Assembly: GCF_004354015.1 (NCBI RefSeq)
Contig: NZ_SMRU01000006.1
Coordinates: 62,001-126,000 of the forward strand
Direction of reading: 5' to 3'
Length of the DNA stretch: 64,000 nucleotides
From: Arthrobacter terricola
GTDB lineage: Bacteria > Actinomycetota > Actinomycetes > Actinomycetales > Micrococcaceae
The notes below the pieces were generated by a model, which saw only the letters and a program-made list of their open reading frames with translations, was not told the DNA's origin and ran no database searches. This document shows positions 34,311 through 40,768 of the stretch, in pieces; within the stretch, counting starts at the first letter, position 1; each line of letters opens with the position of its first letter. Made by a program: the position numbers and the translations under genes.

Positions 34311-36050
34311 ATGCAGACCTTTTCAGGTGTAGGCGTAGCCCCCGGGCGCGTCCTGGGTCCGGTACGGCAAATGCCCAAGCCGGTCCAGGAGCCCGCCCCG
34401 CACGCGCCCGGGGCAGCCGATATTCCTGCGGACGTCACCGTCGAATCGCAAGGCCGGCGCATCAAGGATGCCGCCAAGGCCGTGCAGGCGGAACTCCGTG
34501 CCCGAGCCATCGGAGCGTCCGGCGAAGGCAAAGAGGTCTTGGAAGCAACAGCCCTGATGGCCGCCGATCCCATGTTGGTGAAGTCGGCCATCAGGCTCCT
34601 CTCCCCCGAAGCCCCGGGCGGCGCACGTACCGCCGAACGGGCCGTCTGGGAAGCAGCAGCCACGGTTGCCGAATCCTTGAAAGCCCTCGGCGGCTATATG
34701 GCCGAACGGGTCGCGGATGTCCTGGACGTCCGCGCCCGGATCGTCTCGGAACTGCGCGGACTGCCCGCGCCGGGCATCCCGGCGTCGGACGTTCCGTTCA
34801 TCCTGGCCGCCGAGGACCTCGCCCCCGCTGACACCGCCACCCTGGACCCCACCAAGGTCATCGCCCTGATCACCTCCAGCGGCGGCCCGCAATCCCACAC
34901 GGCGATCCTGGCCAGGGCCCTGGGCCTGCCCGCGATCGTCGCGGCTCCCGGCGTTGACGGGCTCGACGACGGCACAGAGATCTACCTCGACGGCGCCGCC
35001 GGGACCATCACCACCGAGCCGGGCGAGGACCTTCGCCTCGCCGCCAAAGCCTGGGCCACCCAGGCGTCCACACTCGCCGCGTTCAGCGGAAACAACGCTT
35101 TGGCCGACGGCTTCCGCGTGCCCCTGCTCGCCAACGTCGGCACGGGCGCGGATGCGGTCAAAGCCGCCGACGCCGGCGCTGAAGGCGTCGGCCTGTTGCG
35201 CACGGAATTCTGCTTCCTGGATCGCGACGACGAACCCTCCGTTGAGGAACAGATCGCCGCCTATGGCGCGGTGTTCGCGGCGTTCCCGGGCAAGAAGGTT
35301 GTGGTCCGGACCCTCGACGCTGGCGCGGACAAGCCCCTTCCGTTCCTCACAAACGCGGACGAACCCAACCCCGCACTCGGTGTCCGCGGCTATCGCACCG
35401 ACCTCACGTCGCCCGGAGTCCTCGAACGCCAACTCGAAGCGATCGCGGCGGCAGAAGCCGCCCACCAGGCCGAGGTCTGGGTCATGGCTCCCATGATTTC
35501 CACCGCCGATGAGGCCGCACGCTTCGCATCCCTTTGCTCGGCAGCCGGCTTGCGGACCCCGGGCGTCATGGTGGAGGTCCCTTCTGCAGCGCTGACGGCG
35601 TCCACGGTGCTGCGCGAAGTCAGCTTCGCATCGCTTGGAACCAACGACCTCACCCAATACGCCATGGCGGCCGACCGCCAGCTCGGCCCGCTCGCGAGCC
35701 TCAACGACCCCTGGCAACCGGCCGTGCTGCAACTCGTGAAGTTGACCGTCGACGGCGCTGCTGCCGCCAGCACAGTGCTCGCGGGCACGGCCGCTGCCGC
35801 CACCAAGCCCGTGGGCGTCTGCGGTGAGGCAGCCGCGGACCCGGCTCTCGCCGTCGTACTCGTTGGACTCGGCGTCGCGACGCTCTCGATGAGCGCCCGC
35901 GCGCTGGCTGCCGTTTCAACGGTGCTGGCCACCGTAACCGTTGAACAAGCGCGGAACCTCGCAGTGGCCGCGCTGGCCGCGCCAAGTGCTTCAGCGGCAC
36001 GCCAGACAGTCCGCGCCCAACTCCCTATTCTGGTTGAGTTGGGTCTTTAG
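34311..36050 (+). CDS. ptsI: PTS enzyme I (phosphoenolpyruvate-protein phosphotransferase)
   Basis: This 579-residue cytosolic enzyme passes phosphate from PEP to HPr. The active His196 is in SSGGPQSHTAILARALGLPAIV; the C-terminal PEP-binding barrel has EGVGLLRTEFCFLDR, LDAGADKPLPFL, SLGTNDLTQYAMAADR and the catalytic Cys in VGVCGEAAAD. Length is normal. It lies 34 bp after fruA and 33 bp before ptsH, so the general PTS proteins are embedded in the fructose operon. Confidence 0.94.
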   Translation: MQTFSGVGVAPGRVLGPVRQMPKPVQEPAPHAPGAADIPADVTVESQGRRIKDAAKAVQAELRARAIGASGEGKEVLEATALMAADPMLVKSAIRLLSPEAPGGARTAERAVWEAAATVAESLKALGGYMAERVADVLDVRARIVSELRGLPAPGIPASDVPFILAAEDLAPADTATLDPTKVIALITSSGGPQSHTAILARALGLPAIVAAPGVDGLDDGTEIYLDGAAGTITTEPGEDLRLAAKAWATQASTLAAFSGNNALADGFRVPLLANVGTGADAVKAADAGAEGVGLLRTEFCFLDRDDEPSVEEQIAAYGAVFAAFPGKKVVVRTLDAGADKPLPFLTNADEPNPALGVRGYRTDLTSPGVLERQLEAIAAAEAAHQAEVWVMAPMISTADEAARFASLCSAAGLRTPGVMVEVPSAALTASTVLREVSFASLGTNDLTQYAMAADRQLGPLASLNDPWQPAVLQLVKLTVDGAAAASTVLAGTAAAATKPVGVCGEAAADPALAVVLVGLGVATLSMSARALAAVSTVLATVTVEQARNLAVAALAAPSASAARQTVRAQLPILVELGL

Positions 36051-36083
36051 ACTTTCCTCAAGTCCACAAACGAAGGAGCAACA

Positions 36084-36362
36084 ATGTCCGAACGTACCGC
36101 CACCATCGCCAGCCGCGTCGGCCTGCACGCCCGTCCCGCAGCCATCTTCGCCGAGGCCGCCGGCGATCTCGACCTCGAGGTCACCATCGCCAAAGCTGGC
36201 GAACCCGCCGACGACGCCATGGACGCATCCAGCATCCTGTCCCTCATGAGCCTCGGAGCATCCTTCGGCGATGTCGTGGTCCTGCGCGCCGAAGGTGCCG
36301 GCGCCGACGAAGCGCTCGACAAGCTCGTCAAGATCCTCGAAACGGACCACGACGCCGAGTAG
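36084..36362 (+). CDS. ptsH: PTS phosphocarrier protein HPr
   Basis: This 92-residue carrier has the phosphorylated His15 in VGLHARPAA and the regulatory-serine region MDASSILSLMSLGA, with Ser50 at the place of Ser46. No HPr kinase gene is seen nearby, and the serine environment differs from the Firmicute KSIMGVMSLG. It receives phosphate from enzyme I and hands it to FruA. It is the last gene of the operon and is followed by a palindromic repeat. Confidence 0.95.
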   Translation: MSERTATIASRVGLHARPAAIFAEAAGDLDLEVTIAKAGEPADDAMDASSILSLMSLGASFGDVVVLRAEGAGADEALDKLVKILETDHDAE

Positions 36363-36372
36363 CCCACCCACC

Positions 36373-36451
36373 GAGCATGCCCTCCCTTAGCGCCGAGGAG
36401 TGGACATAATCCGTTTATGTCCACTCCTTGCAGCGAGCGGGGGGCATGCTC
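36373..36451. repeat. palindromic repeat family, copy B (best-preserved)
   Basis: The inner stem is perfect: AGGAGTGGACATAA (36396-36409) and TTATGTCCACTCCT (36415-36428) around a 5-nt loop. Outer arms GAGCATGC (36373-36380) and GCATGCTC (36444-36451) pair too. It fills the gap between ptsH and the convergent topoisomerase gene; the right outer arm overlaps that gene's stop codon. A bidirectional terminator role fits. Confidence 0.85.
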
Positions 36452-37397
36452 ATGTGGAGGTCAAATAATTTACGACGTCGGACTCCCTCGCCTTGAGGTC
36501 TTCGAGGTCGCCGGCAAGGAAACCATCGACGATGCGCGGGTCGACGTAGGAGGTCCTTGCAATCGTTGGCGTGTTTCCGAGCAACTCCGAAGCCTGCTTG
36601 ATGGCTTCGACGATCCGCTTGCGCGGAGGCAGTTCGGAGCTGCCGATCAGGGCCACTCCCGCGGTCGCTGTGCCTTTCCAGGTGCGAAAGTCCTTGGCCG
36701 TGAAATCCCCGCCCGTAATGCGGCGCAAATACTCATTGACCATCGAGGCGTTCAAAGAACTACGTTCGGGTCCGTCCTCATAGGTCAACAACGGCTCTTT
36801 TCCGGGATGGTCCGCCAACGGCTCGAGGAAGCGTGCCAATTCTGCGTCTTCCACGGTCGATTCCCAGTCGAGGCCGCTTTTCCCGCGAAACCGCAGATGC
36901 ACGGCGTCGCCGCTGACCGTGACATGCCTGCATCGCAAAGTGGTCAGGCCGTACGAGCCATTGCGGCGTGCATAGCCCTCGGAACCTACCCGTAGCGCGC
37001 CCAGGTCCATGAGCCGCACAGCTGCGGCAAGGGTACGGGTTTTCGGCGAATCCGAACCCCGAAGGTCGCGCGAGACCAGGCGACGCGCATTCGGCAAGAC
37101 GACGCCGAGCCGTGCGGCCCGCGCAAACTTTTCCTTGTCCTGCCGCGCGCGCCATTCCGGATGGTAGATGTATTGGCTCCGCCCGGCGTCGTCCACTCCC
37201 ATGGCTTGGATATGCCCGTTATCGAACGGGCATATCCAGACCTCGGACCACGCGGGCGGGATGGCGAGCGCGTCGAGGCGCTTGCGCTCCGCGCCGGAAA
37301 CCAGGGAGCCGTCCGGACGGTAATAACTGAAGCCGCGTCCGGACCGTCGCCGGGATATGCCGGGGGTTCCCGGCCGACTGCGCCGGAGCCGGGCCAC
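36450..37397 (-). CDS. type IB DNA topoisomerase (poxvirus-like)
   Basis: This 315-residue enzyme relaxes supercoils through a 3'-phosphotyrosine. The catalytic set is visible: Arg136 in ALRVGSEGYARRN, Lys173 in RFRGKSG, Arg238 in FRTWKGT, and the nucleophile Tyr284 in ARTSYVDPRIV. The start is GTG 37397. It neighbours dps, and a run of stress and DNA-break-repair genes follows, so it is likely part of a genome-protection set rather than essential topology control. Confidence 0.93.
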   Translation of the reverse strand: MARLRRSRPGTPGISRRRSGRGFSYYRPDGSLVSGAERKRLDALAIPPAWSEVWICPFDNGHIQAMGVDDAGRSQYIYHPEWRARQDKEKFARAARLGVVLPNARRLVSRDLRGSDSPKTRTLAAAVRLMDLGALRVGSEGYARRNGSYGLTTLRCRHVTVSGDAVHLRFRGKSGLDWESTVEDAELARFLEPLADHPGKEPLLTYEDGPERSSLNASMVNEYLRRITGGDFTAKDFRTWKGTATAGVALIGSSELPPRKRIVEAIKQASELLGNTPTIARTSYVDPRIVDGFLAGDLEDLKARESDVVNYLTST

Positions 37398-37436
37398 GCT
37401 GCGAGTCCGCGGAACTACTTTTCGGGCGCCGCGGAC

Positions 37437-37916
37437 TCAGGCTTCCCCAGGATCGGTGACGGAGGTGTTCGCCGTCATGGTCTCAGCGCTGATCATCCAT
37501 GCCAGTTGTTCCAAGCGGGCGATCATCTCGTGCAGGAGGTCCGCCGATGTGGGGTCTTCCTCATCAACTTGGTCGTGGACGTCGCGCATAGTCTGCACTG
37601 TCCGCTCGACACGGGCCGTGATCAGCTTGACCGCGTCCTTCGTCGTAGTGAGGCCCGCTGGGAACTGTTCAAGCCGGGTTGAACCGGCAATCGTTGCGCT
37701 GCGCCCATCCGGCAGGGCATGGAGCGAGCGCATTCTTTCCGCCGTGGAATCACCGAACAGCCGGGTCGCTTCCACAAGCTCGTCGAGCTGGAGGTGCAGG
37801 TCCCTGAAGTTGGCTCCCACGATGTTCCAGTGGGCCTGCTTACCCTGTAGCTGGAGCTCGATAAGGTCGGTCAGGACCAATTGAAGATTGTCTGCCAGAG
37901 TTTGCGATGCCTTCAT
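37437..37916 (-). CDS. dps: Dps family DNA-protection / ferritin-like protein
   Basis: This 159-residue protein should form a 12-mer that oxidises and stores iron and coats DNA. The ferroxidase ligands are present in AHWNIVGANFRDLHLQLDELVEATRLFGDSTAERM. I chose ATG 37916 (MKASQTL) because AAGGGGAAACC directly precedes it; a longer GTG-started form from 37958 lacks such a site. It reads away from the stress cluster that begins at 38255. Confidence 0.92.
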   Translation of the reverse strand: MKASQTLADNLQLVLTDLIELQLQGKQAHWNIVGANFRDLHLQLDELVEATRLFGDSTAERMRSLHALPDGRSATIAGSTRLEQFPAGLTTTKDAVKLITARVERTVQTMRDVHDQVDEEDPTSADLLHEMIARLEQLAWMISAETMTANTSVTDPGEA

Positions 37917-38254
37917 GGTTTCCCCTTCTGGACGGTGTTCTGACGGTGCTTCGGACACATTCGGCGGTCGCCTTCCAGGCCACGAATCTGCCCCTCAAAC
38001 CACCCTAAGACTATGCCCAACAACTTCCTAAGTGCGCTTACCTCTTGATTTACTAAGTGTGCTTAGTAGTAGGATAAGGATATCGCGGCACCTCGGGACC
38101 GGATAACCCGGGAACGGGGTCCGCGACACCAAGACCTCGTCTGGGGTAAAGGAACCTGGTGAGTATCACGGTTCGAAACTGAACTGGCAATCGAATACAT
38201 CTCGAGGGGCTAGGCAACAGGCGCTGGCCCCGCTGAAGTAAGGAATGTGTCACA
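37917..38254. other. dps / stress-cluster intergenic region
   Basis: No gene is seen in this 338-bp divergent gap. It contains a pair of direct repeats near 38028-38066 that are the best regulatory candidates for dps (leftward) and the 38255 cluster (rightward). A tRNA-like GGTTCGAAAC at 38170 is not part of a tRNA fold. Confidence 0.5.
38028..38066. promoter_or_regulatory. direct repeats CTAAGTGYGCTTA
   Basis: CTAAGTGCGCTTA (38028-38040) and CTAAGTGTGCTTA (38053-38065, followed by G) lie 25 bp apart. The second is also an inverted repeat, CTAAG-TGTG-CTTAG. The same CTAAGTG heptamer recurs at 40734 between ku and ligD. It could be the site of a regulator shared by dps, the csbD cluster and the end-joining genes. 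Confidence 0.45.
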
Positions 38255-38422
38255 GTGAACACTCTTCTGATCATCGCGGGCGTTGTGGCAATCGTCCTCC
38301 TGCTCGTTGGCGGTTTCTCGCAGGCTGTTAGCTGGCTCCTTTGGGTCGGCGTGGTGCTCTTGATCGTCGCGGCGATCGGCTGGCTCCTCAGCTTCATGAG
38401 CGGCCGCAGGTCCCACATATAG
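38255..38422 (+). CDS. 55-residue hydrophobic membrane protein (DUF6131-like)
   Basis: GTG 38255, behind AAGGAA, opens a 55-codon frame. The product has two adjacent hydrophobic helices (LLIIAGVVAIVLLLVGGF and WLLWVGVVLLIVAAIGWLL) and a basic tail SGRRSH. The pattern fits the tiny actinobacterial hydrophobic proteins often found next to csbD. Function is unknown; membrane stress is a guess from context. Confidence 0.7.
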   Translation: MNTLLIIAGVVAIVLLLVGGFSQAVSWLLWVGVVLLIVAAIGWLLSFMSGRRSHI

Positions 38423-38517
38423 CGGGCGTCCGCAAGCTCGAACAACCCGACCGCGCCAACTGGCGTTAGGCAGTCTGGCGAGGTCTGTAGGCCCATCACC
38501 AGCAAAGGAGTACTTCC

Positions 38518-38694
38518 ATGGGTGCAGATGACAAGATCCGCAATGCCGGCGAGAAGGTAGCTGGCAAGTCCAAGGAAACAGCCGGAAAGCTCACGGATGA
38601 CAAAAGCCTGGAGGCCGAAGGCAAGATGGACCAGGCCAAGAGCGACTTGAAGCAGGCCGGCGAGAAAGTAAAAGACGCTTTCAAGAAGGACTAA
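38518..38694 (+). CDS. CsbD family stress protein
   Basis: This 58-residue Lys/Asp/Ala-rich protein reads DKIRNAGEKVAGKSKETAGKLTDD and then KMDQAKSDLKQAGEKVKDAFKKD, the CsbD repeat pattern. Members are small, abundant, general-stress proteins of unknown activity. AAAGGAG stands 8 nt before ATG 38518. A rho-independent terminator follows at once, so this may end the transcript begun at 38255. Confidence 0.9.
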   Translation: MGADDKIRNAGEKVAGKSKETAGKLTDDKSLEAEGKMDQAKSDLKQAGEKVKDAFKKD

Positions 38695-38702
38695 CGAAAC
38701 GG

Positions 38703-38737
38703 AATGCGGCCTCTGCGCTAGGCGGGGGCCGCATTTT
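38703..38737 (+). terminator. rho-independent terminator after csbD
   Basis: AATGCGGCC (38703-38711) pairs with GGCCGCATT (38727-38735), 9 bp, and the stem runs into TTTT. It lies 8 bp after the csbD stop. Confidence 0.85.
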
Positions 38738-38774
38738 CGACCCAAAAATTTTGCAGTTCCTAGGAGCACAGTCA

Positions 38775-39206
38775 ATGCCGACTATCTCTGATCCGATTGT
38801 CCCCCAAGGAGCACCGCCGCCTCGGGGGGAACGAGTTTGGTGCAGCACATGCGGAACCAGCGAGCACTTGGTCCTGGATTCCATCGAGCCCCTCAAACCT
38901 CCGGTCAATGACCTGGTGGACATCGCGTACACCTGCGTTGAATGCGACACCTTCTACGCCCACACGGCAGCTTTCCACGACGTAGCGGCAATCCTGAACC
39001 AACAGGGTGCTACCGCTTCGGGAGTGCTGCAATTTGGCGGGGAATACATCCACTGCGGCGAACCAATGAAAATATCGGCAACCGGCTTCCACAGCATCTA
39101 CGACCCCATTTCCACAGAAGACCCCTCAGTCAACCTGCTCGATGTCTACCTGGCAACCAAGGTCCTGCAATGCAGTTGTGGATTCCGGATGGAGATTCCG
39201 TCGTAA
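38775..39206 (+). CDS. Cys-rich zinc-ribbon-like protein, paralogue 2
   Basis: This 143-residue protein is a paralogue of the one at 29443. Shared features are VWCSTCGTSEHLVLDSI, a YTCVECDTFYAHTAA second CxxC, the VLQFGGEYIHCGEP block and the terminal LQCSCGFRMEIPS. The middle sections differ. GGAG stands 8 nt before ATG 38775. Unlike paralogue 1, its start is not in a hairpin. It lies between csbD and the Rho-N/SAP-like gene in the genome-protection island. Function is unknown. Confidence 0.75.
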   Translation: MPTISDPIVPQGAPPPRGERVWCSTCGTSEHLVLDSIEPLKPPVNDLVDIAYTCVECDTFYAHTAAFHDVAAILNQQGATASGVLQFGGEYIHCGEPMKISATGFHSIYDPISTEDPSVNLLDVYLATKVLQCSCGFRMEIPS

Positions 39207-39280
39207 CGGTGTCCGGGCCTTGGCAGTTTGGGGGCGGCCCGCCTGGCACGCCGCTGTAAATCACGGCAAAGGAGGAAAAC

Positions 39281-39547
39281 ATGCCGAACAAAAAGACCCC
39301 GAGCTTGAAGGATCCTGAGCTCTACGAATCCCTCAGGGAGGACGGTGCCTCCAAAGAGAAGGCCGCCAGAATCTCGAATGCCGCAGCCAAGGAGGGCCGG
39401 AAGGAAATAGGCCGGCGAGGGGGAGAATCCGGAGACTACGAGTATTGGACCGTGCCCGAATTGAAATCCCGGGCCAAGGAATTGGGCCTCACTGGTTGCT
39501 CCGACAAGAGAAAGTCCGAGCTCATCTCGGCCCTGAGGAACCACTGA
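39281..39547 (+). CDS. Rho-N/SAP-like small protein
   Basis: This 88-residue protein is basic at the start (MPNKKTPSLKDPELYESLREDGASKEKAARISNAAAKEG) and ends in WTVPELKSRAKELGLTGCSDKRKSELISALRNH. That tail is a clear helix-extended-helix of the SAP or Rho-N type that binds nucleic acid or DNA ends. AAGGAGGAAAAC precedes the ATG, a very strong ribosome site. It neighbours ku, whose own relatives often carry SAP tails, so a role near DNA ends is plausible but inferred. Confidence 0.8.
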   Translation: MPNKKTPSLKDPELYESLREDGASKEKAARISNAAAKEGRKEIGRRGGESGDYEYWTVPELKSRAKELGLTGCSDKRKSELISALRNH

Positions 39548-39612
39548 GGCACTGGCTTCTGGATTAGTCGCGGGCGGTCTGGGTCGGCGAACCCGAAGAT
39601 CCCGGCCAAGAG

Positions 39613-39792
39613 GGACATGTCCATCGGTGAAATCCACCCCGCGTGTGGGCCCCTCCCATTGGACATGCGCCGCGCTTGACCCCAGGAGTGGACATATTCG
39701 GAATATGCTCACTCCTCGCTGCAAGCGAAGAGCATGTCCCGTCGAAACCGAGGAGCATGTCCACTCTTCGCCGCGAGCGGGGAGCATGCTCC
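39613..39792. repeat. palindromic repeat family, copy C (double unit)
   Basis: GGACATGCGCCGCGCTTG (39661-39678) pairs with CAAGCG and AGCATGTCC (39722-39739). The inner arms are AGGAGTG/CACTCCT (39684-39690, 39710-39716) and CATATTC/GAATATG. A second, right-half unit follows from 39752 and ends in the palindrome GGAGCATGCTCC (39781-39792); GGACATGTCC at 39613-39622 is a further piece. It fills the gap between the Rho-N/SAP-like gene and the convergent ku. Confidence 0.8.
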
Positions 39793-39803
39793 GCAAAACC
39801 CCG

Positions 39804-40730
39804 TCAGGCTTTCTTAGCCCGCGCCCGCGGCCTCCCCGCCCCTCGGCTGGCCCCCGCACCGGCACCGGCGCCCGCAACCGCACCAGCGTCCGCACCGGCC
39901 TCGGACTCTTCATCGACTTCCCCGGACGAAGAACCGGACGACTTGCCCCGCTTCTTTTCAAGGCTCCGCTTGAGGGCCTCCATGAGGTCGATGACTTCGC
40001 CGCCCTCTCCTTCGCCCGCGGTGACACCGAAGGTTTCCTCAGTGTCGATGGAGTCGCCCTTTTCGAACTTGGCTGCGATGAGTTGGCGAAGTTGGACCTG
40101 GTAGTTGTCGGTGTACTCCTCGGGCTCGAAGTCGCGCGCCATGGAATCCACCAAGGCCGAGGACATCTCGAGTTCCTTCTCCGAGATCTTGACGTCAGTC
40201 TCCAGGGACGGGAAGTTGGCTTCGCGGACCTCGTCGTCCCACAGCAACGATTGCAGCATCAGCACATCGCCGCGCACCCGCAGGGCGCCAAGGCGGGTCT
40301 TTTGCCGGAGGGCGTACTGCACTATAGCCACGCGTTCGGTGTCCTGGAGGGTCCGCAGGAGGAGCATGTAGGCCTTCGGCGATTTCGAGTCCGGCTCGAG
40401 GTAGTACGGCTTCTCGTACATGATGGGGTCCAGTTGCTCGGCCGGGACGAACTCCACCACCTCGATTTCGCGGCTGCTCTCGGCCGGGAGGGACTTCAAG
40501 TCCTCCGTGGAGAGCACCACGGTCCGGCCTTCCTCTTCGTAGGCCTTGTCGATATCCTCGTAATCCACAACAGCGGAGCAGATTTCGCATTTGCGTTGGT
40601 AACGAATGCGGCCTCCATCCTTGTTATGCACTTGGTGGAGACTGACATCGTGGTCCTCGGTTGCGCTGTAAAGCTTGACCGGGACGTTGACCAGCCCGAA
40701 CGCGATAGAACCCTTCCATATGGCCCTCAT
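39804..40730 (-). CDS. ku: Ku protein, non-homologous end joining
   Basis: This 308-residue protein should form a ring-shaped homodimer on DNA double-strand ends and recruit LigD. The Ku core starts MRAIWKGSIAFGLVNVPVKLYSATEDHDVSLHQVH and has the CxxC-bearing RKCEICSAVV; PIMYEKPYYLEPD and AIVQYALRQKTRLGALR are also typical. The last 45 residues are a Ser/Gly/Ala low-complexity tail ending in basic RPRARAKKA, likely DNA-binding. It is divergent from ligD with only 38 bp between start codons. Confidence 0.94.
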   Translation of the reverse strand: MRAIWKGSIAFGLVNVPVKLYSATEDHDVSLHQVHNKDGGRIRYQRKCEICSAVVDYEDIDKAYEEEGRTVVLSTEDLKSLPAESSREIEVVEFVPAEQLDPIMYEKPYYLEPDSKSPKAYMLLLRTLQDTERVAIVQYALRQKTRLGALRVRGDVLMLQSLLWDDEVREANFPSLETDVKISEKELEMSSALVDSMARDFEPEEYTDNYQVQLRQLIAAKFEKGDSIDTEETFGVTAGEGEGGEVIDLMEALKRSLEKKRGKSSGSSSGEVDEESEAGADAGAVAGAGAGAGASRGAGRPRARAKKA

Positions 40731-40768
40731 GCACTAAGTGAACATCACATCAAGGCGGAGGTGAAGAG

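Noticed and set aside
38170..38179. GGTTCGAAAC resembling a tRNA T-loop
   Set aside because: No acceptor, D or anticodon stem can be formed around it.
38053..38775. Leftward 240-codon frame over the csbD cluster
   Set aside because: It overlaps three well-supported small rightward genes and a terminator, and its product shows no family pattern.
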